Assembly (NCBI RefSeq): GCF_001463765.1
Contig: NZ_BBWK01000039.1
Coordinates: 21,792 to 85,791 of the forward strand
Direction of reading: 5' to 3'
DNA from: Aureimonas sp. AU4
GTDB taxonomy: Bacteria > Pseudomonadota > Alphaproteobacteria > Rhizobiales > Rhizobiaceae
DNA length: 64,000 nt
The notes beneath the pieces are model-generated. The model made no database searches. It was not told the DNA's origin and worked only from the letters and a program-made list of their open reading frames with translations. How positions within the stretch are numbered: the stretch's first letter is position 1; every line of letters starts with the position of its first letter. A program made the translations under genes and the position numbers. Below are positions 1-8,429 of this stretch, piece by piece.

Positions 1-10
1 GAGGAACACC

Positions 11-1030
11 GTGAAGACCGCCATCGCCATCACCCTGTCGGCCGCCGCGCTGGCCTTGTGCGCCGCCGGCCCGGCCGCGGCCGACACGAGCGACAAGACC
101 ATCGCGCTGTCGAACAACTATGCCGGCAACTCCTGGCGCCAGGCCATGCTGACGAGCTGGAAGAAGATCACCGACAAGGCGGTGGCCGACGGCGTGGTGA
201 AGAGCGCCGAGGCCTTCACGACCGCCGAGAACCAGGCGACCGAGCAGGCCGCGCAGATCCAGAACATGATCCTGCAGGGCTACAGCGCGATCGTCGTCAA
301 CTCCGCCTCGCCGACCGCGCTCAACGGCGCGATCAAGGAGGCCTGCGACGCCGGCATCGTGGTGGTGAGCTTCGACGGCATCGTCACCGAGCCCTGCGCG
401 TGGCGCGTGGCGGTGGACTTCCGCAAGATGGGCGAGGGGCAGCTCGACTATCTCGCCAAGCGCTATCCCGACGGCGGCAACCTCCTGGAGATCCGGGGTC
501 TGGCCGGCACCTCGGTCGATACCGAGATCCACGAGGGCATCGCCAAGGGCGTCGAGGCGCATCCCAAGTTCAAGATCGTCTCCTCGGTCCAGGGCGACTG
601 GACGCAGACCGTCGCGCAGAAGTCGGTCGCGGGCGTCCTGCCGAGCCTGCCGGAGGTCGTGGGCGTCGTGACGCAGGGCGGCGACGGCTTCGGCGCGGCC
701 GAGGCCTTCAAGGCGGCCGGACGACCGACGCCGACCATCATCCTCGGCAACCGCGAGGACGAGCTGCGCTGGTGGAAGGCGCAGAAGGACGCGTCGAACT
801 ACGAGACCATGTCGGTCTCGATCGCGCCGGGTGTCTCGACGCTGGCCTTCTGGGTCGCCCAGCAGATCCTCGACGGGCAGGAGGTGCCCAAGGACCTCGT
901 GGTGCCCTTCCTGTCGATCGACCAGGCCAGCCTCGAAACGTCGCTGAAGACCACCGAGGCAGGCGGCGTCGCCAATGTCGAGTACTCGCAGGACGACGCC
1001 AAGAAGGTGATCGCCGGCTCGGCGAAGTAG
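11..1030 (+). CDS. Ribose-type sugar ABC transporter substrate-binding protein
   Basis: This 339-residue periplasmic binding protein probably delivers a sugar or polyol to the importer encoded just downstream. Residues 1-24 form a Sec signal peptide with an alanine-rich cleavage region. The rest has the alternating alpha/beta pattern of type I (LacI-like) binding proteins, including the hinge-type segment GYSAIVVNSASPTAL and later GGDGFGAAEAF. A GTG start is used, with a GAGGA ribosome site about five bases upstream at the edge of the window. It is followed by an ATPase and two permeases on the same strand, the usual CUT2 order. The substrate cannot be told from sequence; the family covers ribose, xylose, erythritol and others. 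Confidence 0.9.
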   Translation: MKTAIAITLSAAALALCAAGPAAADTSDKTIALSNNYAGNSWRQAMLTSWKKITDKAVADGVVKSAEAFTTAENQATEQAAQIQNMILQGYSAIVVNSASPTALNGAIKEACDAGIVVVSFDGIVTEPCAWRVAVDFRKMGEGQLDYLAKRYPDGGNLLEIRGLAGTSVDTEIHEGIAKGVEAHPKFKIVSSVQGDWTQTVAQKSVAGVLPSLPEVVGVVTQGGDGFGAAEAFKAAGRPTPTIILGNREDELRWWKAQKDASNYETMSVSIAPGVSTLAFWVAQQILDGQEVPKDLVVPFLSIDQASLETSLKTTEAGGVANVEYSQDDAKKVIAGSAK

Positions 1031-1031
1031 G

Positions 1032-1080
1032 GCCGACCGTTCGGCTCTTCAGGGTTCCGGACGCCCGCCGGGCGCTCCGG
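1032..1080 (+). promoter_or_regulatory. Intercistronic hairpins between binding-protein and ATPase genes
   Basis: Two inverted repeats lie in the 87-base gap after the binding-protein stop. The first pairs GCCGA (1032-1036) with TCGGC (1041-1045). The second, 1057-1080, pairs CCGGACGCCCG with CGGGCGCTCCGG apart from one bulge. No T-run follows, so a full terminator is unlikely. In binding-protein operons such hairpins commonly protect the upstream message or cause partial termination, raising binding protein over ATPase; that role is inferred here. Confidence 0.45.
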
Positions 1081-1117
1081 GGCCTTGCCACGATCTTCCC
1101 ACGAGAGACCCGCCCGC

Positions 1118-2584
1118 ATGTCCGCGACCTCGCCGCCCATCGTTCGCCTCGTCGGCGTGCGCAAGAGCTTCGGCGCCGTGCGGGCGTTGGGCGGGGTCGA
1201 CCTCGACCTTCGGGCCGGCGAGTGCCTGGGGCTCGCGGGTCACAACGGGGCGGGCAAGTCGACGCTGATGCAGGTCCTGGCCGGCAACCTGCGACCCGAC
1301 GAGGGACGGCTCGAGATCGAGGGCGTGGACGGGGCGGGGCGCCACAGCGTGGCGCGGGCGAAGGAGGCGGGCATCGCCTGCGTCTTCCAGGAGCTTTCGC
1401 TCTGCCCGAACCTCTCGGTCCTGGAGAACGCGCGCGTGCGCCAGCGCGCGCTGAGCGGCTTCGGCTGGCGCGCGAGAGCGGCGCGGCTGATCGGCGAGCG
1501 GCTCGACGCGATCTTCCCCGGCCACGGCATCGGGCCGGACGAACTCGTCTCGGATCTCTCGCTCGGCCAGCGCCAGATGGTGGAGATCGCGAGCGTGTTC
1601 GCGGCCGGCGAGGGGTTGCGCCTCGTGATCCTCGACGAGCCGACCTCGTCGCTGGATGCGAGCGTGGCGGCACAGCTCCTCGCCTACGTGCGCCGCTTCG
1701 TCGATGGCGGCGGCACGATCATCCTGATCTCGCATATCCTCGGAGAGATCCTGTCGACCTGCGACCGCATCGCGGTGATGAGCGACGGACGCGTCGTGGA
1801 CCTTCGCGCGGCCGGCGACTTCACCCGTCACAGCCTCGTCGAAAGCATGGGCCATGTGGCGGGCGGCGAGGAAGCCGTGGCGGTCGGGCAGGAAGCCGCA
1901 CGCAGCACCGCGCCCGTGGTCGCCGAGGCGGGAACGCCCAAGGGCGGCCCCGTGCGCCTCGAGGCGCGGCGCGGCGAAATCGTCGGGCTCGCGGGTCTCG
2001 CCGGCCACGGGCAGACCGCGCTTCTCGTGCTCCTCCAGAACGCGGCGCACCATCGATCCCGCTGGGCGCGCGTTGCGGGGCGCACGGCCTTCGTGGCCGG
2101 CGACCGGCAGAGCGACGGCGTCTTTCCGCTCTGGTCGATCGGCGAGAACGTGACCGTGCGCTCGCTGGCGAGGCTCACGCGCTTCGGGCTCATCGACGGG
2201 GCGAAGGCGCGGGCGCTCGAGGAGAGCTGGCGCCGGCGCATCGCGATCCGCACGCCCGACATGGGCGAGAACATCCTGACCCTGTCGGGCGGCAACCAGC
2301 AGAAGGCGCTGTTTGCCCGGGCGCTCGCCTCGGACGCCGAGATCGTCCTCATGGACGACCCCATGCGCGGCGTCGACATCGGCACCAAGCAGGAGGTCTA
2401 CGCCCTGATCCGCGCCGAGGCCGAAAAGGGCCGGACCTTCATCTGGTACACGACGGAGTTCGACGAGCTGAAGAGCTGCGACCACATCTACGTCTTCCGC
2501 TCCGGGCGCATCGTGGCGGACCTGTCGCGCGCCGAGCTGTCGGAACAGCGCATCCTCCAGTCCTCGTTCGACGAGGCCGCATGA
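1118..2584 (+). CDS. Sugar ABC transporter ATP-binding protein, RbsA type
   Basis: This 488-residue protein carries two fused nucleotide-binding domains that power the importer at the inner membrane. The first has an intact Walker A (GHNGAGKST, residues 41-49), an LSLGQRQM signature and a Walker B ending LDEPTSSLD. The second keeps an LSGGNQQK signature, but its P-loop is the short degenerate GLAGHGQTA form normal for this family, and its Walker B reads MDDPMRGVD, with Asp for the usual Glu. The ATG at 1118 starts the conserved N-terminus; an in-frame TTG 33 bases earlier is less likely. It overlaps the following permease by ATGA, indicating translational coupling. Confidence 0.92.
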   Translation: MSATSPPIVRLVGVRKSFGAVRALGGVDLDLRAGECLGLAGHNGAGKSTLMQVLAGNLRPDEGRLEIEGVDGAGRHSVARAKEAGIACVFQELSLCPNLSVLENARVRQRALSGFGWRARAARLIGERLDAIFPGHGIGPDELVSDLSLGQRQMVEIASVFAAGEGLRLVILDEPTSSLDASVAAQLLAYVRRFVDGGGTIILISHILGEILSTCDRIAVMSDGRVVDLRAAGDFTRHSLVESMGHVAGGEEAVAVGQEAARSTAPVVAEAGTPKGGPVRLEARRGEIVGLAGLAGHGQTALLVLLQNAAHHRSRWARVAGRTAFVAGDRQSDGVFPLWSIGENVTVRSLARLTRFGLIDGAKARALEESWRRRIAIRTPDMGENILTLSGGNQQKALFARALASDAEIVLMDDPMRGVDIGTKQEVYALIRAEAEKGRTFIWYTTEFDELKSCDHIYVFRSGRIVADLSRAELSEQRILQSSFDEAA

Positions 2585-3510
2585 GCCCCCGTCTCCTGCG
2601 CGCGCTCCTGCCGCCGGTCTCGCTGGTTCTGATCCTCGCGGTGATCTTCCTGATCCAGCCGCGCGCGATGAGCTATCTCGGCCTCAACCTGATGCTCAAC
2701 CTCGCGCTGCCGATCGCGCTCGCCACGATCGCGCAACTCTGCGTCATCACGGTCAACGACCTCGACCTCTCGATCGGCGCCTTCGTCAGCCTCGTCGCCT
2801 GCGTCGGGGCGACGCTCCTGCCCACGACGCCGCTGCTCGGCACCGGGGTGCTTCTCGCGCTCATCGCGGTCTATGCCGGGCTCGGCGCGCTGATTCATTG
2901 GCGAGACCTGCCCTCGATCGTGGTGACGCTCGGCATGAGCTTCGTCTGGCTGGGTCTGGCCGTCCTGCTCCTGCCCTCGCCGGGCGGCTCGGCGCCGGGC
3001 TGGCTGTCGGGGCTCGTGAAGCTCAAGACGCCGCTCGTGCCCTTCGCGATCCTGGCGAGCGCGGCGCTGGCGCTCCTCGTCCACCTCTTTCTCATGCGCT
3101 CCTCGGTGGGCGTCGTCCTGCGGGGCGCGGGCGGCAACGCGCAGGCGCTCCGGCGCGCGGGTTGGTCGCTCCTCCGCGTCAAGATCGCGATGTACGCGCT
3201 GGCGGGCTTCTTCGGCGTCCTGTCGGGCCTCTGTCTCGTCGGGCTCACGACCTCGGCCGACGCCAACATCGCGCTCCGCTACACGTTGCTCTCGATCGCG
3301 GGCGTGATCCTGGGAGGAGGCGAGTTCACGGGCGGGCGCGTCTCGCCGGTCGGCGCGGTGATCGGCGCGCTGACGCTGACGCTCGCCGGCTCGCTTCTCT
3401 CCTTCCTGCGCATCTCGCCCGACTGGCAGATCGGGGCTCAGGGGGCGATCCTGATCGTGGTGCTGGCGCTGCGCGCGCTGGTCAACCAGACCGAGAGGAG
3501 GATGGCATGA
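2581..3510 (+). CDS. Sugar ABC transporter permease, RbsC type (first of pair)
   Basis: This 309-residue integral membrane protein belongs to the BPD_transp_2 family of ribose-type permeases. It has many hydrophobic helices, an early [10 protein letters not shown] segment typical of the family (which normally reads G-x-D-L-S-V-G), and a late [14 protein letters not shown] motif resembling the GG-x-x-x-GG-x-G loop. It starts with an ATG that overlaps the ATPase stop and ends in another ATGA overlap with a second permease, so the importer probably uses a heterodimeric channel. Reading frames stay open far upstream here only because of high GC content; similarity begins at the ATG at 2581. Confidence 0.9.
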   Translation: MSPRLLRALLPPVSLVLILAVIFLIQPRAMSYLGLNLMLNLALPIALATIAQLCVITVNDLDLSIGAFVSLVACVGATLLPTTPLLGTGVLLALIAVYAGLGALIHWRDLPSIVVTLGMSFVWLGLAVLLLPSPGGSAPGWLSGLVKLKTPLVPFAILASAALALLVHLFLMRSSVGVVLRGAGGNAQALRRAGWSLLRVKIAMYALAGFFGVLSGLCLVGLTTSADANIALRYTLLSIAGVILGGGEFTGGRVSPVGAVIGALTLTLAGSLLSFLRISPDWQIGAQGAILIVVLALRALVNQTERRMA

Positions 3511-4472
3511 GCACGGCACTGCCCCGCCGCCCCCGCGCGATCGGCTCCGCCCCATGGGCTTTCTCGTTCGTCGGCGCGGGGCTGATCCTCGCCGCGACGC
3601 TTGCGTTCACGGGCGGCGTCGGCGCGGGACAGATCCTGTCGACCGCGCTCACCTTCGCGACCATGTACGTGATCGTCGGCCTCGGGCAGATGTTCGTGAT
3701 CACCACCGGCCCCGGCAATGTCGACCTGTCGATTCCCGCCATCATCGCGCTCGCGGGCACGGTCTCCATGGTGGTGATGGGCGAGAGCGACGCGCGCATC
3801 GCGCTGGGGCTGGCGAGCGCGCTCGGCGTCGGGATCGCGGTCGGCTGCTTCAACTACGCGCTGATCCGCCTCCTCTCGATCCCGCCCATCATCGCGACGC
3901 TTTCGGCGAGCTTCCTCGTCCAGTCCACCGCGATCGCCTATGGGCGCGGCCTGCGGGTGCGCCCGCCCGAGGGCTTCGCGGCCTTCGCCACGGGGCGCGT
4001 CCTCGGCATCCCGTATCTGGCGATCGCAACGCTCGTCCTTTCCGCGCTGATGGCGGTTCTCCTCCACCGGACGGTCTACGGACGGTCGGTCTCGGCGATC
4101 GGCCAGAACGGGCGCGCGGCGGGCCTTGCCGGCATCCGGGTCGATCGCGTGCGCTTCCTCACCTACGTCCTGTCGGCGGCGCTGGCGGGATTGTGCGGCG
4201 CGGGCCTCTCGGGCTTCTCGGGCGGCTCCTCGCTCAACATGGGAGAGGAATACCTTCTGGCCTCGATCGCCGTGGTCGTGGTGGGAGGCTCGTCGGTCTC
4301 GGGCGGCCGGTCCAACGTCGCGGGCCTTTGGGGGGCCTCGCTCTTCCTCTACCTGCTGGTGACCATGCTCAACACCTTCGGTGTCGGCGCGGGCCTGCGC
4401 CTTCTTCTGACGGGCGTCATCATCGTCGCCATCATCACGCTGGCTGGCGGGCGGCGCGGCGAGCGCGCCTGA
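3507..4472 (+). CDS. Sugar ABC transporter permease, RbsC type (second of pair)
   Basis: This 321-residue permease is the second membrane subunit of the first CUT2 importer. The family motif appears as TGPGNVDLSIPAI near residues 70-80, and the conserved late loop as VVGGSSVSGGRSNVAG. The ATG at 3507 overlaps the stop of the first permease. It is the last gene of the operon: its stop lies 19 bases from the stop of a convergent small gene. The two permeases differ clearly in sequence, so they are paralogous partners rather than a recent duplication. Confidence 0.9.
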   Translation: MSTALPRRPRAIGSAPWAFSFVGAGLILAATLAFTGGVGAGQILSTALTFATMYVIVGLGQMFVITTGPGNVDLSIPAIIALAGTVSMVVMGESDARIALGLASALGVGIAVGCFNYALIRLLSIPPIIATLSASFLVQSTAIAYGRGLRVRPPEGFAAFATGRVLGIPYLAIATLVLSALMAVLLHRTVYGRSVSAIGQNGRAAGLAGIRVDRVRFLTYVLSAALAGLCGAGLSGFSGGSSLNMGEEYLLASIAVVVVGGSSVSGGRSNVAGLWGASLFLYLLVTMLNTFGVGAGLRLLLTGVIIVAIITLAGGRRGERA

Positions 4473-4491
4473 CGCGAAAGGCCGTCGGCGC

Positions 4492-4683
4492 CTAGCGCTC
4501 CTGGTCGGCCGTCTCGGCGTCGTAGCCCGCATGCCAGGAGATGCCGTCGGCGCTGCGCGAACGATAGGGGTTGTCGTGGCGGTTCACGCGGCGCCGCGCG
4601 GCCTCCCGCCCTTCCCGCCGGACGGTCTCGTCGCGCGTCATGCGCGCGGTCTCGGAAAAGCTTGCGCCATAGGTGTCGAGCAT
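4492..4683 (-). CDS. Small basic protein with an Rmf/CrpP-like pattern
   Basis: This 63-residue protein is basic in the middle and ends in a segment with NPYRSRSADGISWHAGYD. That arrangement of a Gly/Ala/Arg helix, then NPY, then W-x-x-GYD recalls the ribosome modulation factor/CrpP family, whose members are 50-70 residue stress proteins. The ATG has a good AGGGAGA ribosome site, which supports translation. It converges on the first transporter operon and has its own upstream region. The Rmf-like assignment rests on a short pattern and is tentative. Confidence 0.5.
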   Translation of the reverse strand: MLDTYGASFSETARMTRDETVRREGREAARRRVNRHDNPYRSRSADGISWHAGYDAETADQER

Positions 4684-4794
4684 CGCGTTCTCCCTTGTTT
4701 TCGTTGGGCGAAGCGTCGCGCAGGCGCCTTGATCAAACCTGAATCGCCGATGGTGCGTCGCACCGAAACGGCGCCCGCACTGCGACAGCGCACC

Positions 4795-4917
4795 TCAGGG
4801 CTGGCGCAGGAATTCCAGCGCGATCAGCACCGAGCCGACGACGCCGAGGACGATCACCACCACGGCGAGCGCCAGGACGAGGCGTCGGGCCAGGCGGTGG
4901 GACCGGGGTTCTGCCAT
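4795..4917 (-). CDS. 40-residue single-pass membrane protein
   Basis: A short minus-strand frame begins MAEPRSHRLARRL, continues through about 22 hydrophobic residues (LVLALAVVVIVLGVVGSVLI) and ends ALEFLRQP. The Arg-rich N-terminus before one membrane helix predicts an inner-membrane protein with a cytoplasmic N-terminus. A GGAGA ribosome site lies eight bases before the ATG. Its length is well below usual gene-finder limits. I do not recognise a family and assign no function. Confidence 0.5.
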   Translation of the reverse strand: MAEPRSHRLARRLVLALAVVVIVLGVVGSVLIALEFLRQP

Positions 4918-5031
4918 GACATCTCCAAGCGGGCGGGGCGGTCCGGCCGGGCCGGTCCGTGTGTGAGCGGCTTCTTGTCCGAATTCGTGGCCGGGAGAGT
5001 CAACCGCCCTTCGTCGGGCGCGACACGGTAA

Positions 5032-5050
5032 GCGGGCGCCGAGCGCCCGC
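5032..5050 (-). terminator. Perfect 8-bp stem-loop after the GNAT/PAS operon
   Basis: GCGGGCGC (5032-5039) and GCGCCCGC (5043-5050) form a perfect stem with a three-base loop, 35 bases past the stop of the last gene of the minus-strand operon. A second short repeat, CGCCC with GGGCG, lies just beyond. No T-run follows on the minus strand, so intrinsic termination is uncertain. Confidence 0.35.
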
Positions 5051-5084
5051 GCCGTCCCGCCCTCGTCTCGCCGAGGCGCTTCGT

Positions 5085-5651
5085 TCAGTGCTTCGCCGCG
5101 TCGTTCGCGGCCTCGTGCTCGGCCCGCGCACCGGCCCCCGCATCAAAGCCGACCTGAAGGAGGACCGCCCGGATCAGCTTGGAAAGGAGCCCGTTGCCGA
5201 GGCCGCGCGCCAGTCCTTCCGCCTCGATCAGGAGAAGCGCGACACGCTCCAGCGGCGAGGCCGCCGAGGCGGGCTCGGGCACCGCGACCACGATAAAGGT
5301 CGCGGGGGCGGCGGAGCTTTCCCCGTCCGCGCGCCGCGAGCGAAGAAAGCGAACGGTCGCAACCCCGCCGAGCGCGCTGTGGATGCGGCAGACGAAGGCG
5401 TGGTGCCGCGCCAGCGGCGCCTCGGCCAGCAGGAGGCCGCGGACCGCGGCACGGTCCTCCGGCACGATCACGGAGAGGAGATCGGGGACGCTGTCGAGCT
5501 GGTACGAGGCGTCCAGGCCATGGCAGAAGCGGCGAAAGCCGAGATCCGCGTCGAGCGCGCCGGTGCGGGCGTCGACTGTTACGAGCCCGATCACGAACGG
5601 GTCGTCGGCGGGGCGGATCGGGTCGGGCAGGGATATGGCGCAGGCACTCAC
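5085..5651 (-). CDS. PAS-fold protein of unknown output
   Basis: This 188-residue protein looks like a single PAS-type sensor domain. It has an early GLVTVDARTGALDADLGFRR strand-helix section, a central VIVPEDRAAVRGLL that matches the 'P-E-D-R' helix of PAS_3 domains, and a later CRIHSALGGVATVRFLRSRR strand pair. No kinase, cyclase or DNA-binding domain follows; the C-terminus is a helix rich in Ala and Leu. The GTG start at 5651 overlaps the previous stop as GTGA, so it is translationally coupled to the 83-residue gene and to the GNAT gene before it. It may sense or modify the activity of that operon; ligand and output are unknown. Confidence 0.6.
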   Translation of the reverse strand: MSACAISLPDPIRPADDPFVIGLVTVDARTGALDADLGFRRFCHGLDASYQLDSVPDLLSVIVPEDRAAVRGLLLAEAPLARHHAFVCRIHSALGGVATVRFLRSRRADGESSAAPATFIVVAVPEPASAASPLERVALLLIEAEGLARGLGNGLLSKLIRAVLLQVGFDAGAGARAEHEAANDAAKH

Positions 5652-5899
5652 GAGGTGATCACAGCCTTGTTGTCCCTGATCCAGGCGAGGCGCAGCTTGG
5701 TCGAGAGAAGGGCGTTCAGGGTTTCGGCCGGGGCGAGATCGCTCTCGCGCGGCAGGGCGTTGCCCATCATCGCGATCTCCAGGAGGCACATGTCCAGGAG
5801 GCGCTTGGCGAAGGGGAGGCGCAGTTCCGCCGCCTGGTCGCGGCATTCCGAGACCGCGACGAGCAGGCGGTCGACCTCGCGTTCCTCCAACTGGCTCAT
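5648..5899 (-). CDS. 83-residue helical protein between GNAT and PAS genes
   Basis: This small, soluble, mostly helical protein has an acidic N-terminus (MSQLEEREVDRLL) and no signal peptide or membrane segment. Its start overlaps the GNAT stop by ATGA and its stop overlaps the PAS gene start by GTGA, so all three are made from one message in fixed order. I do not recognise a named domain. The tight coupling suggests an accessory or regulatory partner of the acyltransferase. Confidence 0.6.
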   Translation of the reverse strand: MSQLEEREVDRLLVAVSECRDQAAELRLPFAKRLLDMCLLEIAMMGNALPRESDLAPAETLNALLSTKLRLAWIRDNKAVITS

Positions 5900-6540
5900 G
5901 CCCGCGCCATCCCGCTCGACGTCTCGAACACGCCGGGCTTGTGCCATTGTCCCTCGGGACGCACGGTCAGGTACGGGTCGCCGCCGATCGCGACCGCGTC
6001 CTCGCTCGGCTCGATCTCGTCGATCATCTCCAGAACGGCGTAGCCGGCCAGGTCGAACGGGGCGCCGTTGTCCTTCATGCGGAAGCCGAAGCGCTTCCAG
6101 AAGGGCAGGAGTTCCTCCTTGGCATGGCCGTACAACTTGCGATAACCCTTGGCCCGGCACAGGTCCACGCTCGCGCGAACCAGGTCGAAGGCGATCGTCG
6201 AGCGACGGTACTCCTTGCGCACGGCAAGGCGTTCCATCTTCGCGAAGTCACCGAAGAAGCGAATCCGCATGCAGCCCGCCGGCTCGCCCCGAACGCTGTA
6301 GAGGAGGTGGGTCGCGGCAAAATCGTTGCCGTCGAACTGCTCCGCGAAGGGGAAGGTCTGCTCGCCCAGGAACACGGCCGAGCGGATGGCGGCGATCTTC
6401 AGGAAGTCGTCCAGCCCGTGGACGACCGTGATTCCGGTCCGCTCGCCCTGGGGATCGAACGTATCGAAGCGAGGCGCCGCCGCGGGCGGGGCCGGATCGG
6501 AAAGATCGGAATGTAGGTTTTCCTGACGAAACGTCGGCAT
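5896..6540 (-). CDS. GNAT-fold N-acyltransferase
   Basis: This 214-residue protein has the GNAT fold: a segment RSAVFLGEQTFPFAEQFDGND, a central strand GCMRIRFFGDFAKMERLAV, and an acyl-CoA binding turn around RKEYRRSTIAFDLVR, followed by GYRKLYGHAKEELLPFWKRFGF. The N-terminal part resembles N-acyl amino acid or acyl-homoserine-lactone-like synthases, where an R-x-x-V-F pattern holds the acyl donor; this link is an inference. It is the first gene of a three-gene operon and is divergent from a LysR regulator across 91 bases, which probably controls it. Substrates are unknown. Confidence 0.7.
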   Translation of the reverse strand: MPTFRQENLHSDLSDPAPPAAAPRFDTFDPQGERTGITVVHGLDDFLKIAAIRSAVFLGEQTFPFAEQFDGNDFAATHLLYSVRGEPAGCMRIRFFGDFAKMERLAVRKEYRRSTIAFDLVRASVDLCRAKGYRKLYGHAKEELLPFWKRFGFRMKDNGAPFDLAGYAVLEMIDEIEPSEDAVAIGGDPYLTVRPEGQWHKPGVFETSSGMARA

Positions 6541-6631
6541 GGGCGTCCCCCTTGGCTTCCTGGACGCCGCCGAACCTATTGAACCGAAGCCGCCGTGGAT
6601 TTTCCCAATCCGAACACAGGGCGTTCAGCAG
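6541..6631. promoter_or_regulatory. Divergent promoter region, GNAT operon and LysR gene
   Basis: The 91 bases between the GNAT start (minus) and the LysR start (plus) must hold both promoters. LysR proteins usually bind such a region through a T-N11-A dyad and repress themselves while activating the neighbour. I could not single out one convincing dyad, so only the region is marked. Confidence 0.4.
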
Positions 6632-7711
6632 ATGGAACACCTCCCCCAGAACGTGGACTGGGACAGCGTCAAGGTCTTCCTGGCCGTCGCCGACAGCCGA
6701 AGCTTCCGGCAGGCTTCCGCCGAGCTCGGCCGGGGCATCAACACGCTGCGGTCCACGATCGAGCGCCTGGAGGACCAGCTCGGCTTCCGACTGTTCTACC
6801 GGGAAACGGAGGGCACGCGCCTGACCAACGAGGGACGGCGGCTCGTCGCCTCGGCGCGCGACGTGCAGCGCTCGATTGCCGACATGTGCCGCGTCGCCCA
6901 GTCCACCAGCGACACGATGTCGGGCGCGATCCACCTCGCCGTCACCGAGGGCATCGGAACGTTCTGGATCATCCCCCAGCTCGTGGACTTCCTGCGGGGC
7001 GAGGGGCGCGACATCAACCTCAACCTCGAATGCGCGCTGCGCTCGGTCGACGTCCTGCGGCTCGAGGCCGACATCTCCATCCAGCTCACCGAGCCGACGG
7101 CGCCCGACCTCATCAAGAAGCGCCTGGGCTTCGTCCATCTCTCGATGTTCGCCGGCCGTTCCTATGTCGAGGCGCACGGCCTGCCGACGTCGCTCGCCGA
7201 TCTCGCCAACCATCGCATCGTCGAGCAGGAAACCGAGCAGTTCGCGGGCTATCGCCTCGCCCAGCTCTTCGGCGAGGAGATCGCGCGCAAGATGGTGCCG
7301 CTGCGCACGAACTTCTCGAGCGCCCACTACTGGGCCGTCGCCAAGGGGGCGGGGCTCGGCATGCTGCCGAACTACGCGATCGCGATCGGCGGCGACCTCG
7401 TGCCCGTCGACCTCGGCATGAAGATGGGCGTCGAGATCTGGCTCGCCATCCACCCGGAGGTCATCAAGACCGCCCGGCACCGCGTGTTCGTGGACTGGCT
7501 GGTGGAGTGCTTCTCGCGCGAGAAGTACCCCTGGTTCGGCAACACGGCGATGCACCCCGACGAGATCGTCGGTCTGCTGCGGTCCTCGGGCGAACTGCGC
7601 ACCTATTTCGAAGGGTTCACGCCCACGCTCGCCGCGCCCCGGGATGGGCGCCTCCTGGGAAAGGCCGCACCCGACTTAGTGCTGCCGCAAGGCGGTGCTA
7701 GCGAGGGTTGA
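6632..7711 (+). CDS. LysR-family transcriptional regulator
   Basis: This 359-residue protein has an N-terminal winged helix (VDWDSVKVFLAVADSRSFRQASAELGRG, then a recognition helix around NTLRSTIERLEDQLG) and a C-terminal effector-binding region from about residue 95. It is about 50 residues longer than typical LysR proteins because of a C-terminal tail rich in Gly, Ala and Pro. The ATG at 6632 places the helix-turn-helix at the usual distance from the N-terminus. It is divergent from the GNAT operon, its likely target. A XRE gene follows 24 bases after the stop and may be co-transcribed. Confidence 0.88.
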   Translation: MEHLPQNVDWDSVKVFLAVADSRSFRQASAELGRGINTLRSTIERLEDQLGFRLFYRETEGTRLTNEGRRLVASARDVQRSIADMCRVAQSTSDTMSGAIHLAVTEGIGTFWIIPQLVDFLRGEGRDINLNLECALRSVDVLRLEADISIQLTEPTAPDLIKKRLGFVHLSMFAGRSYVEAHGLPTSLADLANHRIVEQETEQFAGYRLAQLFGEEIARKMVPLRTNFSSAHYWAVAKGAGLGMLPNYAIAIGGDLVPVDLGMKMGVEIWLAIHPEVIKTARHRVFVDWLVECFSREKYPWFGNTAMHPDEIVGLLRSSGELRTYFEGFTPTLAAPRDGRLLGKAAPDLVLPQGGASEG

Positions 7712-7735
7712 AGGTCGAATCGGTGTCGAAGAGCG

Positions 7736-8092
7736 ATGAGTGACGGGAATGGTTCGGGCGCGGTCGCCCGCTGCCTGCGCAGGCTTCGGGAATCGCATTC
7801 CCTGGGCTGCGGCGAGCTCGCCGTCCGCATCGGCGTCACGCCCGAGGGTCTTCACGCGATCGAGACCGGAGCGGTGCGCCCGTCGGCCGCCGTGCTCCTG
7901 CGGCTGAGCGAATTCTTCGCGGTCGAACCCGCCTATTTCTTCGGCCCCGCCGTTCCGCTGCCGGATGCCGTCCGGCCGGAGCGCACGGCAGGCGCCGCGG
8001 AGGAGCTGGAGCATCTGGACGGCCTCGTCGACCGCGAGACGCTTCGCCTTCTCGCCTCGCTCAGCCGCTCGGCCCGCAAGCTCAAGGGCTGA
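7736..8092 (+). CDS. XRE-family HTH regulator
   Basis: This 118-residue DNA-binding protein has a Cro/C1-type helix-turn-helix at residues 10-65 (LRRLRESHSLGCGELAVRIG, then VTPEGLHAIETGAVRPSAAVLLRLSEFF). The VEPAYFFGP ending of that domain is typical of alphaproteobacterial XRE proteins. The tail, about 45 residues, is helical and acidic, then basic. No sensor domain is visible. It follows the LysR gene closely and may share its transcript. Confidence 0.78.
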   Translation: MSDGNGSGAVARCLRRLRESHSLGCGELAVRIGVTPEGLHAIETGAVRPSAAVLLRLSEFFAVEPAYFFGPAVPLPDAVRPERTAGAAEELEHLDGLVDRETLRLLASLSRSARKLKG

Positions 8093-8113
8093 GCGGCGGG
8101 CGCGTTCGCCCCG

Positions 8114-8347
8114 TCAATGGCCCTGCCGCTCGCATTCGGCCAGAACCATCTCGACCTCCTTCGGGTCGGCCGCCGTCTCGCTGTCGAGGCCGGCTTCCAG
8201 CCGGCCCTCGGCGCGTCGGTACTCCTCGCAGCGTCCCGTGCGGGCGAGTTCGGCCGCGCTGTCGGGCGTGAACCAGCGATAGGCGTAGAGCGCGACCGCT
8301 CCCACGAACAGGAGCGACAGCGCGATCTTCCAGAAGCGGCGGGACAT
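8114..8347 (-). CDS. Small membrane-anchored or exported protein
   Basis: This 77-residue protein begins MSRRFWKIALSLLFVGAVAL, a basic start followed by one hydrophobic helix with no clear cleavage site, so it is probably anchored with its remaining 50 residues outside the cytoplasm. That domain is acidic and contains two cysteines (GRCEEYRR and LAECERQG) that could form a disulfide. GAGAAGG lies upstream of the ATG at 8347. I do not recognise the family. It converges on the XRE gene. Confidence 0.5.
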   Translation of the reverse strand: MSRRFWKIALSLLFVGAVALYAYRWFTPDSAAELARTGRCEEYRRAEGRLEAGLDSETAADPKEVEMVLAECERQGH

Positions 8348-8429
8348 GGGCGGCCTTCTCGCGGGTTGCGGGAAAGCCATCAACACGCCCTGCCTTTCCC
8401 GGATCTGGTTCCGGCAAATAGCTTACCGC

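Noticed and set aside
58..2580. Very long open frame running into the first permease
   Set aside because: It overlaps the binding-protein and ATPase genes in another frame and has Arg-rich chance composition. Only its end, from 2581, is a real permease.
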